The notes under the pieces are model-generated. The model had not been told where the DNA came from. It worked only from the letters and a program-made list of their open reading frames with translations, and ran no database searches. A stretch of 52,426 nucleotides of DNA from Bacteroides sp. (lineage in GTDB: Bacteria > Bacteroidota > Bacteroidia > Bacteroidales > Marinifilaceae), in the NCBI GenBank assembly GCA_021771575.1, contig JAETOX010000010.1:1-52426 (forward strand), written 5' to 3'. Made by a program: the position numbers and the translations under genes. Of the stretch, positions 37,701 through 46,127 are shown one piece after another. Position 1 is the first letter of the stretch, and every line of letters begins with the position of its first letter.

Positions 37701-38300
37701 CAATATCACCGATATTTCCTTCTCTCCATTCCAGGCTACTTCCTTACGCTGCATACCGATAAACGAAAAAATTAACACCACATCTTTCGTTTCGGGTAAT
37801 GTCAAACGAAAACTTCCCTGCGCATCGGTTACGGTTCCCACACTGGTGCCTTTCAATAAAACGGTCACACCCGGTAATACATTCCCGGCCGGATCGGCCA
37901 CTTTCCCCTTAATCGTTTGGCCTTTATCCTCCGGCTGTTGGCCTTTTTTAATGATTACCACCTGTTCTTCGATCCGGTAAGTAAAACCAGTATTCTCCAA
38001 ACAACGCCGCAGCACTTCATCCACCCCGGTATTTTCGACTTCCAGTGAAACCTTGCGGATGGCCGCCACCTCTTCCACGTCATACACGAAGGTATAATCA
38101 CTCTGAGACTTGATCATTTCAATCACATCGCGCAGACTCGCTTCTCTCACCGAAATGTTTAATGCCGTCCGCTGCGACCAAGCCAGGCCAGACATTTGAA
38201 AAGTAAACAAGAACGTAAATACCACACCTAACCTCATCAGTAAAAAAGTTTTTACCCATTTTCTTCCCGGACCGAACCGGGTAATTCGATTTTTTTCCAT
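34737..38300 (-). CDS. SusC/RagA family TonB-dependent transporter with STN signalling domain (locus 2)
   Basis: This is 1187 residues. The signal peptide ends near LAWSQ (residue 43). The STN domain (about 45-117) reads VREASLRDVIEMIKSQSDYT, and the carboxypeptidase-regulatory-like domain (about 128-205) reads IKGKVADPAGNVLPGVTVLL. Next are IDEVVVTGYQV, the plug (IRGTSTLIGNREPLWVIDGV, LKDASATALYGTKAANGVIV) and a barrel closing with TYTLGLNVIF. The STN domain and the adjacent fecR indicate cell-surface signalling. The plan matches locus 1, but the sequences are clearly different, so separate substrates are likely. Confidence 0.95.
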   Translation of the reverse strand: MEKNRITRFGPGRKWVKTFLLMRLGVVFTFLFTFQMSGLAWSQRTALNISVREASLRDVIEMIKSQSDYTFVYDVEEVAAIRKVSLEVENTGVDEVLRRCLENTGFTYRIEEQVVIIKKGQQPEDKGQTIKGKVADPAGNVLPGVTVLLKGTSVGTVTDAQGSFRLTLPETKDVVLIFSFIGMQRKEVAWNGEKEISVILKEEVNQIDEVVVTGYQVIDRRKSTSAVTTVKADDIMIPGVTTIDKMLEGQIPDLMVMTNSGESGVTPRIRIRGTSTLIGNREPLWVIDGVIVQDPVQISPDELNDPDYINRIGNAISGLNPQDIDRIDVLKDASATALYGTKAANGVIVITTKRGHVGEPQISYQGMGTLKLRPRYADRNIDLMNARQRMNVSRELAEARYEYPSGVTWVGYEKALRDFYNRQISYEEFERQVEYLGKVDTDWFKLLTRDALSTSHTVSVTGGTEKVRYYSSVGVNIDEDVIKTNLDKRYTAALNLDMNFTPWLTASFNMNGNTSKRKYYQEEIAPIDYAYNTTRALPAYTETGDYYFYRRSDNYDYNILNELANSSKRQESSAVTLRANLDVKPWPWLKMMAILSYAVNNTDIEGYWGEKSWHAAGLRGSNYGRLPGEYTSLPKGGELTKENMRNKAYMFRLQADLNKYFGKEEQHNINASAGMETNSAKYDAYKNITRGYDPDRGKQFTTITPGTYKSYDEWLALNTPVITDNLTNMLSWYGSISYSFRNLFTVNGNMRYDGSNKFGDRSNDKILPIWSASFNYNVAEHFKGDSEVFEDLRVKASWGYQGNMLDGQSPVLIITKKPQSDHFGEYVSTIHTYPNPFLKWEKTQSLNLGLEFSMFSRRLMVEASYYRKKTQDAYMNKEISEVNGMASYVVNGGEIINSGYDVSLTVSPIKTDDLRWYISTSFSHASNEVNTSPAAEQFEKSDFLNGTALVAGKAVSSFYSYKFAGLNPEDGTPMFDDMEDQKESLYGATKYEVFTKVLEESGRREPKIFGGLSTTINYKRWRLNASFSYSLGANTRLFKLYTESYGRVRPEANLNKAFLKRWQYPGDEAVTDIPAFVPSYMAGYLHHWSGSTSNKVPAIASNGWEQYNYGNHRVVSANYLKCTNIGLTYTFDAERLHLQRLEVSLSASNPFVWSARALKGQTPVQSGFTNVQLSERPTYTLGLNVIF

Positions 38301-38326
38301 AATTTTGTTTGATTTGTTACTATTTT

Positions 38327-38384
38327 CACATTATCGACCATAATGTGAGTATCGACATCTGACCCGTATGACCAGTACGGGTCA
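38327..38384 (-). promoter_or_regulatory. Two intercistronic hairpins between fecR and susC (locus 2)
   Basis: In the 90-bp fecR-susC gap, TGACCCGTA/TACGGGTCA (38360-38368/38376-38384) forms a 9-bp stem with a 7-base loop starting six bases after the fecR stop. CACATTAT/ATAATGTG (38327-38334/38340-38347) forms an 8-bp stem with a 5-base loop. The first has the same position as the hairpin in locus 1. They may act as attenuators or mRNA processing and stability elements. Confidence 0.6.
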
Positions 38385-38390
38385 TTTATT

Positions 38391-39536
38391 TTAATACACA
38401 GTTACGCGTATTCCCTCGCGCTGAAAACGGACAGTTCCTGTTTCTTCGATCAACCGGAGAATACGGTCTACATCTTCATACCTTTTCAACTCTACCGAGA
38501 ATTTCCGTTCTTTTAACGCGGGATTGCGGTATTCCACTTCAAATCCATACCACTCTGCCAAGCATTGCATCATGTCCTGCAAAGTTACTTCATTAAAACA
38601 AAACATCCCCCTTACCCAAGCTGTCACCGCACGAATATCCGCCAATTGCTTTTCCAGTATCTCTCCGCCTGCTACCGCTTGTTCGCCGGGCCTCAATATA
38701 CACTTCGTTTCTCCCTGTTCTACACGCACCCGGCCTTCCACCAATGTCGTGGTTACCTGTCCACGCCCCGGAATCGCTTCTACATTAAACTCCGTTCCCA
38801 ACACATTCACTTTCACCCGAGCTGCAGACACGATAAAAGGCCGCCCCGTATCCCGTGCCACCTGAAAATAAGCTTCTCCTTTCAACCATACTTCCCGTAC
38901 AGAATCGCTGAAATTGACCGGATAACGTAATTCGCTTTCCGAATTCAACCGTATCCGACTACCATCCCCTAAGCGAACCGTATACTCCCCATATTTCGGC
39001 ACGATGATGGTATGATACTCCGGTGCATTGGCCCCTTTCCCGGATAAATATCCGATCCCCTCCTGATCGACAACAACCGTAGCCGCCAAATGCATGGTGT
39101 CCCCTCCACTATGTTCCGTCAATGCCATCACTTGGCCGTCTCCGGTAACCAAACGGGCCCCATAGATTCGTTCCACAGGCTGCAACGTATTTACGGAATA
39201 AATTTCTTTTCTTTGCTCACGGGCAAAAAACCAAATGGAACCGAACAAAACAATCAGACAACAAGCCACAGTATAACGTACAAAATGCAGCCCCAAGCGA
39301 CGCCCATTTACCTGTGGATATTTTCGGACGAACCGACTCCAACCTTCTTGCTCCGACATCCGAATCCCTTCCGGACATTGCTCCACATTCAATAATTCGT
39401 TGTATACTTTTTCGAACCGGGGCTCTTTTTGCAGCCATTCTTTCAGTTGTTGTTCCTCTTCAGGCCTCAGCGTACCTAAACGTTGGGAAGCAATCCAGGA
39501 AGCAATCTGCTGAAACGATATTTTATCCTTTTCCAT
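38391..39536 (-). CDS. FecR-type anti-sigma factor (locus 2)
   Basis: This is 381 residues from ATG 39536 (MEKDKISFQQIASWIASQRL); ATG 39548 would add four residues. A cytoplasmic sigma-binding region (1-80) is followed by a transmembrane helix (YTVACCLIVLFGSIWFFA). The FecR domain has VPKYGEYTVRLGDGSRIRLN and GEAYFQVARDTGRPFIVSAA, and the C-terminal DUF4974 domain has TLQDMMQCLAEWYGFEVEYR. It is divergent from the ECF sigma gene at 39679-40206, its expected partner, and lies upstream of the STN-containing susC. Confidence 0.94.
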   Translation of the reverse strand: MEKDKISFQQIASWIASQRLGTLRPEEEQQLKEWLQKEPRFEKVYNELLNVEQCPEGIRMSEQEGWSRFVRKYPQVNGRRLGLHFVRYTVACCLIVLFGSIWFFAREQRKEIYSVNTLQPVERIYGARLVTGDGQVMALTEHSGGDTMHLAATVVVDQEGIGYLSGKGANAPEYHTIIVPKYGEYTVRLGDGSRIRLNSESELRYPVNFSDSVREVWLKGEAYFQVARDTGRPFIVSAARVKVNVLGTEFNVEAIPGRGQVTTTLVEGRVRVEQGETKCILRPGEQAVAGGEILEKQLADIRAVTAWVRGMFCFNEVTLQDMMQCLAEWYGFEVEYRNPALKERKFSVELKRYEDVDRILRLIEETGTVRFQREGIRVTVY

Positions 39537-39631
39537 AAATTTTATCATTAAATCTCATAATAAATACGAATCAAGTAACTAAGTGGGTAGGTAAGATTTC
39601 CCGATATTTTTTCATTTTGCAAAAAACGTCC

Positions 39632-39639
39632 TATATTTG
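39632..39639 (+). promoter_or_regulatory. -7 box of the ECF sigma gene of locus 2
   Basis: TATATTTG matches TAnnTTTG exactly, 39 bp before the ATG at 39679. A TTTTG at 39615-39619 is too close for a regular -33 box. AAAACGTCC lies directly upstream (39623-39631), the same 9-mer found at the predicted 5' end of the sigma mRNA of locus 3. Confidence 0.6.
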
Positions 39640-39678
39640 CAAAAGGGATGAAGCAGATTACTCAACCGTTTTATCGAA

Positions 39679-40206
39679 ATGGAAACAAGGGTTATGATAT
39701 TCAAAAATTTCTATCTAAGACACTTCAAGGCCTTAGGAAATTTTTGTTACGTCTACCTGAAAGATGAAAATCTGACTCTCGACATGGTTCAGGAAACTTT
39801 TTTCCGGTTATATCAACATTGGTCTGACGATTACTCCGAACATAACGCCGAAGCCTTCATATACATCACCGCTAAAAATTTATGTATGGATCATCTCCGG
39901 CGGTTAAAATTCAAAATTGAAGATGTAGATCCCCTGAAAGAGCAACTCGCTTCGGAACAAATTTTTCTGGAAGAAATTATACGTCAGGAAACGCTGGCTA
40001 AAATCCGGATGGCCGTAGATACTTTAAAAGGCCGTAACCACGAAGTGGTGCTGCTCACATTGGAAGGAAAAACAAATCCGGAAATAGCGGATATGCTGGG
40101 TATATCCGTGAACACAGTCAAGTTTTTAAAGAAAGAAGCCTATCAGAAATTAAGGAAATCCCTGGGACTGGAATACATCCCTTTTCTGGCCCTGCTTCTC
40201 AATTAA
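39679..40206 (+). CDS. ECF sigma-70 factor (locus 2)
   Basis: This is 175 residues. Region 2 includes LKDENLTLDMVQETFFRLYQ and FIYITAKNLCMDHLRRLKF. Region 4 has GKTNPEIADMLGISVNTVKF then LKKEAYQKLRKSLG, the helix-turn-helix. ATG at 39694 is an alternative start. It is monocistronic and divergent from fecR, and converges with the DUF1703 gene with only four bases between the stops. It is the likely specific activator of locus 2, controlled by the FecR at 38391. Confidence 0.93.
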   Translation: METRVMIFKNFYLRHFKALGNFCYVYLKDENLTLDMVQETFFRLYQHWSDDYSEHNAEAFIYITAKNLCMDHLRRLKFKIEDVDPLKEQLASEQIFLEEIIRQETLAKIRMAVDTLKGRNHEVVLLTLEGKTNPEIADMLGISVNTVKFLKKEAYQKLRKSLGLEYIPFLALLLN

Positions 40207-40210
40207 CCCG

Positions 40211-41764
40211 CTATTCCGTCACCCACCGCTCTATATTCCTCGTCTCGGAAGAAAAATTCACGCCGATTTTGAACACTTCGCGTGAATCCGCAGCAAAGGG
40301 CAGGGCGTATTGTTTGTCGTTTATCTGCTGCAAGGCTTCTTCGGCCGTACCGTCCAACTTGAACTCCATGACATAGACATACCTGTCCGTCTGCAACACC
40401 AGATCGATACGCCCGCTACTCGTGTGGTACTCCGCCTTGACATAAAAGCCCATCAATTTCGACACGATAAAAAGGACATTCTGGTAATGCACCTCCTGGT
40501 CGCGTTTGATTTGTTCGTAGGACGTGTCGGCAAACAAACTCTGCAAACGACGCAAAAAAGCGTCAACATTACCCGTCTCTACTTCATGGACAAAATTTTG
40601 TATTTCAAAACCCGTTTGCTGCGCAGAAACGTGGGTATAAAAAGGCAATAGGAATTTTACAAACCCCTCTTCCACTTCACGGTTCGGGAAACCAAGAAAA
40701 TATGTTTCAAAACGTTTATCATACCCTTTTATCGTCAGATACCCGCTCTGATAGATCACCGGAATCGGGTTTGTGGACGCGGAGTCTATACTGTTCAACA
40801 CATCGGGCGTAGCCACTTCATGCACCAGTTCATGCAGGTTGTAATGGTGCATCTTCAACAATTCCACCAAATAAGTGGGCGTACCTGTCTCAAACCAATA
40901 GCTGCCGAATTTCAAATGTTTAAAGGTATGCAGCAGACTGAACGGATTGTAAATCCCGATTGTATTCTCGCAAAAATGGTAACCGTCGTAACACTCACGC
41001 ACCTCCCTGCACACTTCATCGTAAGTCACTCCCTGTTTTTCGGCAAGGCGACGAAGGTCATCGTCAAAGTATCCGAAAAGTTCCTGCTCGCTGATTCCGC
41101 AGACATCGACATATTGCTCCACCATGGAAATGTCTTCCAGACTGTTCAGGTCGCTGAACACGCTCACTTTGCCGAACTTCGTCACACCTGTCAGCATGGC
41201 AAATTTAATGCAACCGTCTTTCGATTTCAATGCTCCATAAAAAGCCTTCAGGGTATTGCGGTACGCCTCCTGTAAATCCGGGCGGCCGATAGCCTGCAAC
41301 ATCGGTTTGTCGTATTCGTCCACCAGAATAACCACCCGTTCTCCCGTCTGTTCGCAAGCGCGCTGGATGATGCCTTCAAAACGGGACGACAATGTCCTCT
41401 CATAATCAACGGCCCCATACAGTTGTTCCCAATTGCATAACATCGTATGCAATTTACTTTCCAACGTCTCCGGAGTGTCGTACTTCTCTGTATTCAAATC
41501 CAAATGGAGGATGGGATATTGGGTCCATGCCGTCTCCAACTTCTCAATCGCCAACCCCTCGAACAATTCCCGTTTTCCCTGCAAATACGCTTCTATCGTG
41601 GAAAGCAACAAACTCTTGCCAAAACGGCGCGGGCGACTCAAAAAGTAATAACTCCCGGTATTCACCAACTGATAAACCCATGCCGTCTTATCAACATAAA
41701 TATAACCATCCTTACGAAGCTTTTCAAAATTCTGAATGCCGATGGGGTATTTCTTCTCGCTCAT
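40211..41764 (-). CDS. AAA-ATPase-like / PD-(D/E)XK nuclease (DUF1703) protein
   Basis: This is 517 residues, an intact member of a family that is very abundant and often multicopy in gut Bacteroidota. The N-terminal AAA-ATPase-like domain has the P-loop RPRRFGKSLLLSTI (about 42-55) and Walker B VVILVDEYDKPML. The C-terminal PD-(D/E)XK nuclease domain has GRIDLVLQTDRYVYVMEFKL, giving the catalytic Asp and Glu-x-Lys. The biological role is unknown; DNA cleavage, defence and selfish-element roles have been suggested for the fold. A -7 box lies at 41790-41797. A decayed copy is at about 46128-46490. Confidence 0.9.
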   Translation of the reverse strand: MSEKKYPIGIQNFEKLRKDGYIYVDKTAWVYQLVNTGSYYFLSRPRRFGKSLLLSTIEAYLQGKRELFEGLAIEKLETAWTQYPILHLDLNTEKYDTPETLESKLHTMLCNWEQLYGAVDYERTLSSRFEGIIQRACEQTGERVVILVDEYDKPMLQAIGRPDLQEAYRNTLKAFYGALKSKDGCIKFAMLTGVTKFGKVSVFSDLNSLEDISMVEQYVDVCGISEQELFGYFDDDLRRLAEKQGVTYDEVCREVRECYDGYHFCENTIGIYNPFSLLHTFKHLKFGSYWFETGTPTYLVELLKMHHYNLHELVHEVATPDVLNSIDSASTNPIPVIYQSGYLTIKGYDKRFETYFLGFPNREVEEGFVKFLLPFYTHVSAQQTGFEIQNFVHEVETGNVDAFLRRLQSLFADTSYEQIKRDQEVHYQNVLFIVSKLMGFYVKAEYHTSSGRIDLVLQTDRYVYVMEFKLDGTAEEALQQINDKQYALPFAADSREVFKIGVNFSSETRNIERWVTE

Positions 41765-41789
41765 ATTCCATAGCCTTTGTTTTCTTTGA

Positions 41790-41797
41790 CAAATATA
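41790..41797 (-). promoter_or_regulatory. -7 box of the DUF1703 gene
   Basis: TATATTTG on the minus strand is an exact match to TAnnTTTG, 25 bp before the ATG at 41764. TTTG words occur upstream near 41811 and 41820, without ideal spacing. Confidence 0.55.
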
Positions 41798-41871
41798 GTG
41801 AAAGGCGAGAGCAAAAACAACAAACTTGTTTGCTTGATTTTGCCGAATCGAAAATAATATGCCCTATGCCC

Positions 41872-41903
41872 AAAAAAACGGCCGCCGGAACCCCGGCAGC
41901 CGT
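41872..41903 (-). terminator. Rho-independent terminator of mutAB
   Basis: ACGGCCGCCGG (41878-41888) and CCGGCAGCCGT (41893-41903) form an 11-bp stem, with one G-T wobble, around a 4-base loop. On the minus strand seven T residues follow (41871-41877). It lies 21 bp beyond the mutB stop. Confidence 0.9.
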
Positions 41904-41924
41904 TTCCCTATCATCGGATAATAT

Positions 41925-44081
41925 TTACTTCTTTGCCAACTGCAACAGAATATCCATTACCTGGATAGCACTCTTCGATACCTTCGTACCGGGTCCGAAT
42001 ACGGCGATAGCGCCGGCATCGAACAGGAACTGGTAATCCTGGTGAGGAATCACACCACCCACATATACGAGGATGTCTTCGCGGCCCAGTTTTTTCAACT
42101 CAGCGATCACAGCAGGTACCAGCGTTTTATGTCCAGCAGCCAGTGAAGAAACACCGATCACATGTACGTCGTTTTCAACGGCTTGTTTAGCGGTTTCTTC
42201 GGGAGTCTGGAACAAGGGGCCCATGTCCACGTCGAAGCCCATATCGGCATAACCAGTAGCCACCACTTTGGCACCACGGTCATGACCGTCCTGGCCCATT
42301 TTAGCGATCATGATACGCGGACGACGTCCGGTCAGTTCGGCAAACTCATCGGTCATTGCCTTTGCTTTCTCGAAGTCGGCATCTTCGCCGGCTACGCTTG
42401 AATATACTCCGCTCACGGTTCTGATTACTGCTTTATAACGTCCACATACTTTTTCACATGCGTCTGAAATTTCACCCAGAGAAGCCCGTTTCTTAGCTGC
42501 ATCTACAGCCAGTTCCAGCAAGTTGCCTTCGCCAGTTTCAGCACATTTGGTAATGGCAGCCAAAGCGGCTTCCACTTCTGCCTGATTCCGGTTGGCACGC
42601 AATTCTTTCAGGCGGTTGATCTGTGCTTCACGTACGGCAGTATTGTCAATTTCGAGGATATCGATCGGATCTTCTTTATCCAGCCGGTATTTGTTTACGC
42701 CAACAATCGTTTGTTCGCCACTATCGATGCGGGCTTGCGTACGGGCAGCTGCTTCCTCAATCCGCAATTTCGGCAAACCGGATTCAATGGCAGCAGCCAT
42801 ACCACCCAGTTTTTCGATTTCCTGAATGTGAGCCCAAGCTTTTTCAACCAATTCCTGAGTCAGGCTTTCCACATAGTATGAACCTGCCCATGGGTCAACG
42901 GCCTTGCAAATCGTAGATTCTTCCTGAATATAAATCTGCGTGTTACGAGCAATACGGGCAGAGAAGTCGGTCGGCAGGGCGATAGCTTCATCCAGCGCGT
43001 TGGTATGCAGTGACTGGGTATGTCCCAACGCAGCTCCCATGGCTTCGATACAAGTACGTCCTACGTTGTTGAACGGGTCTTGCTCGGTCAGTGACCAACC
43101 GGAAGTCTGCGAGTGAGTACGCAGTGCCAATGATTTCGGGTTCTTCGGATTGAACTGTTTTACAATCTTGGCCCACAACAAACGTCCGGCACGCATTTTG
43201 GCAATTTCCATGAAATGGTTGGTACCGATTGCCCAAAAGAAAGACAAACGCGGTGCGAAAGCATCGATATCCATTCCGGCATTCACTCCGGCACGCAGGT
43301 ATTCCAAACCGTCGGCCAAGGTGTAAGCCAACTCGATATCGGCGGTAGCCCCTGCTTCCTGCATGTGGTATCCAGAAATAGAGATGGAATTGAACTTCGG
43401 CATGTTCTTCGAAGTATATTCGAAGATATCGGCGATAATCTTCATGGAGAATTTCGGCGGATAAATATAAGTATTCCGCACCATAAATTCTTTCAGGATA
43501 TCGTTCTGAATGGTTCCCGACAATTGATCCAGGGTAGCTCCCTGTTCCAGACCAGCTACGATGTAGAAAGCCAACACCGGCAGTACGGCACCATTCATGG
43601 TCATGGATACGGACATCTTATCCAAGGGGATCTGATCGAACAGGATCTTCATATCGAGGATAGAGTCGACAGCTACACCGGCTTTACCTACGTCACCGAT
43701 TACACGCGGGTGATCGGAGTCGTATCCACGGTGGGTAGCCAAGTCGAATGCTACGGACAAACCTTTCTGTCCGGCAGCCAGGTTACGACGATAGAAAGCA
43801 TTGGATTCCTCAGCGGTAGAGAATCCGGCATACTGACGGATAGTCCAGGGACGCAGTGGATACATAGCAGAATACGGGCCACGCAGATAAGGCGGAATAC
43901 CGGCAACATAATCCAGATGTTCCATTCCTTTCAAGTCGTCGGCAGTGTATACCGGTTTCACCGGAATCAACTCGGGAGTCGTCCAGTTTTTAGCGATGTG
44001 GTTGGCTTTTTCCCATTCCTCGGCAGTCATAGGAGCCTTTTCAGACGCTTTAATATTTATATCTTTAAAATTCGGTTTCAT
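41925..44081 (-). CDS. mutB: Methylmalonyl-CoA mutase large subunit
   Basis: This is 718 residues, the adenosylcobalamin-dependent alpha subunit converting succinyl-CoA and (R)-methylmalonyl-CoA into each other. The TIM-barrel part carries [20 protein letters not shown] and [20 protein letters not shown], with the conserved substrate-binding residues of MutB. The C-terminal cobalamin domain (about 590-718) has QDGHDRG with the axial His at residue 600, followed by GPLFQTPEE and GGVIPHQDY. The protein looks fully functional. It lies 18 bp after mutA; without a full MutA the heterodimer is expected to be impaired. In Bacteroidota it serves propionate formation. Confidence 0.97.
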   Translation of the reverse strand: MKPNFKDINIKASEKAPMTAEEWEKANHIAKNWTTPELIPVKPVYTADDLKGMEHLDYVAGIPPYLRGPYSAMYPLRPWTIRQYAGFSTAEESNAFYRRNLAAGQKGLSVAFDLATHRGYDSDHPRVIGDVGKAGVAVDSILDMKILFDQIPLDKMSVSMTMNGAVLPVLAFYIVAGLEQGATLDQLSGTIQNDILKEFMVRNTYIYPPKFSMKIIADIFEYTSKNMPKFNSISISGYHMQEAGATADIELAYTLADGLEYLRAGVNAGMDIDAFAPRLSFFWAIGTNHFMEIAKMRAGRLLWAKIVKQFNPKNPKSLALRTHSQTSGWSLTEQDPFNNVGRTCIEAMGAALGHTQSLHTNALDEAIALPTDFSARIARNTQIYIQEESTICKAVDPWAGSYYVESLTQELVEKAWAHIQEIEKLGGMAAAIESGLPKLRIEEAAARTQARIDSGEQTIVGVNKYRLDKEDPIDILEIDNTAVREAQINRLKELRANRNQAEVEAALAAITKCAETGEGNLLELAVDAAKKRASLGEISDACEKVCGRYKAVIRTVSGVYSSVAGEDADFEKAKAMTDEFAELTGRRPRIMIAKMGQDGHDRGAKVVATGYADMGFDVDMGPLFQTPEETAKQAVENDVHVIGVSSLAAGHKTLVPAVIAELKKLGREDILVYVGGVIPHQDYQFLFDAGAIAVFGPGTKVSKSAIQVMDILLQLAKK

Positions 44082-44099
44082 CGATTTCCAATTAATTAA

Positions 44100-45974
44100 T
44101 TAAATTCCCAGTTTCTGTTGGTAAGCTTTCAGTTCTTCCAATACGTTGTTTTTTACGTGGATATAGTTCATCAATCCTTTGGCTTCCAGTTCCGGACGGC
44201 TTTCGGGATTACCAGCAACAACGACAACAGTTTTGTCTTTCAGCTTTTCGAAAGCTTCGGGAGCAAATCCGGCATATTCATCATCGGAGCTACACAATAC
44301 TACGATAGCTGCTTTGTTGTCCAGACAAGCCTGTACACCTTCGTCGACAGTTTTGAAACCATTGTTGTCTTTTACTTCAAAGCCAGCGCAAGCGAAGAAG
44401 TTGCAAGCGAACTGAGCCCGGGCTTTCCGCATAGCCAAATTACCCATCGGGAACATGTAAACAACCGGACGGCCGTTCTGAGCCGCATACTGGTCGGTTT
44501 TCAAACGCATAGCTTCGAAAGCTGCTGGTCCACGGTAAGGTTTCAGCGTTTCGATTTCAGCGCCTTCAGCTGTTTCGTCTTCGGGTTCGAAGATGCAAGC
44601 ACACAGCTGACGATCGATCACTTCGTTGAAATTCGGGAACTGGTTCACTCCGACAAAATTTTCTTTCCGCTGGGCGATGGCCAGATCACGAGCCTGAGCT
44701 GTAGCTTTCACAGCAGCCTGTACGAAACCTTTTTTCAAAGCTTCCACATATCCGCCCTGTTCCTGTGTTTCGAGGAACAATTTCCAGGCAGCTTCGGCAA
44801 TATTCTGAGTCAGTTCTTCAATATAATAAGAACCACCGGCAACGTCAACGATCTTAGCGAAATGTGACTCCTCTTTCAACAGTAACTGTTGGTTGCGGGC
44901 TACACGTTCAGCCAGTTCGGTAGGATGACATTCGAAAGTATCGTCGAACGGATGTACGGTGAACGAATCTACACCACCCAATGCAGCCGACATCGTTTCG
45001 GTCTGCGTACGCAGCATATTTACGTTCGGATCGTAAACCGTCTTGTTCCATTCGGAAGTCTCGGCATGGATATTCATTTTACATTTGCAATCGCAGGAAG
45101 GATTGTAAGCCTTCACGATATGAGCCCACAAATAACGGGCAGCGCGCAATTTGGCGATTTCCATGAAATATTTGGAACCGGTGGCAAAGTGGAAACGGAT
45201 TTTCGGAGCAACCTCATCGATACTCATACCGGCATCGGTCAGTTTATCCAAATATTCCACACCGGCAGCTAATGAGAATCCCAATTCCTGTACGATAGAA
45301 GAACCGGAATTATTGAAAACATATCCGCCTACTTCAATGGTCTTGAAATTTTTGTAGGCAGCCATTTTCTCCAGATTTGCTTTTACGGTTTCGAAAGGTT
45401 TGTCACAGCAGGTTTTTCCTTTACGGGTTAAAGCTGTAAGCGGATCTACATTGATACCACCCTGTATTTTTTCAGGAGCAATGCCTCTTTCTTCTACCAC
45501 GGCTTTGAAAGCATCCAAGATACTTCCTTTTTTACATCCGGCAACGAAGTTGATTTCTACACACTCCAGGCAGATATCTTTCAGAAGAGCCTCCATATCT
45601 GCTTTGGTAAATTCCTGGCATCCATTCAGTACGAAACCCAATGAATTCACACCACGATTCAATACATCCAATGCCTTTTTATTTGCTTCAGCCAGATCTT
45701 CAACAACGATATCCTGACGCACATACCAGTCGTTGTTATCTTTTTTGTTACCTCTGACAAACGGAAATTAGCCGGGTAGACAATCCAGATTTTTCAGGTC
45801 TTGCATATTTTCCAACCGATACATCGGCTGAACGTTGAAACCTTCATTGGTTCTCCATACAAGCTTTTTATTGAAATCGGCCCCTTTCAGGTCGACAGTG
45901 ACTTTGTCGATCCACTCTTGCATTGTGTTCGGCGCAAACTCACTGAAAAGCTTACCATTTTCTTTTTCTGCCAT
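44100..45974 (-). pseudogene. mutA: Methylmalonyl-CoA mutase small subunit, interrupted by an in-frame TAA
   Basis: The reading frame covers 623 sense codons plus one internal stop, the normal MutA length. Residues 1-68 (MAEKENGKLFSEFAPNTMQE to LDCLPG) are followed by TAA at 45768-45770. The same frame then continues FPFVRGNKKDNNDWYVRQDI to the normal end. The homologous position is usually Glu or Gln in LPGEFPYVRG, so a single G-to-T (or C-to-T) change explains it; no base is gained or lost. A GTG at 45722 could start a 540-residue product lacking the N-terminal wrap-around segment. The C-terminal domain lacks the DxHxxG cobalamin motif, as is normal for MutA. Everything else looks under selection, so the lesion is recent, a sequencing error, or read through. 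Confidence 0.85.
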
Positions 45975-46016
45975 AATTTATATATTTAACTGTAACTGTT
46001 TGTTTGAAAAAACGAA

Positions 46017-46024
46017 CAAATTTA
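46017..46024 (-). promoter_or_regulatory. -7 box of mutAB
   Basis: TAAATTTG on the minus strand matches TAnnTTTG exactly, 42 bp before the mutA ATG. The leader would be only about 35 bases, too short for a cobalamin riboswitch. No clear -33 TTTG is seen. Confidence 0.6.
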
Positions 46025-46127
46025 ACCCTTTCAAAGGATTAAAAAAATTATTTAAAGCCTTTTTTCCGTATTTCCGCATCCAGAAGCTTTTGACGACTTA
46101 GATAACTCTTATAAATGCACGCCCGGA

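Noticed and set aside
17597..40206. Loci 1 and 2 as polysaccharide utilisation loci
   Set aside because: No glycoside hydrolase, polysaccharide lyase, carbohydrate esterase or sulfatase is encoded; the accessory genes are thioredoxin-fold proteins and lipoproteins.
45722..45974. mutA split as a frameshift
   Set aside because: Codon-by-codon reading shows both parts are in the same frame; the break is a single TAA, not an insertion or deletion.
45975..46127. Cobalamin riboswitch upstream of mutAB
   Set aside because: The predicted leader is about 35 bases and no B12-box-like or multi-stem structure is seen.
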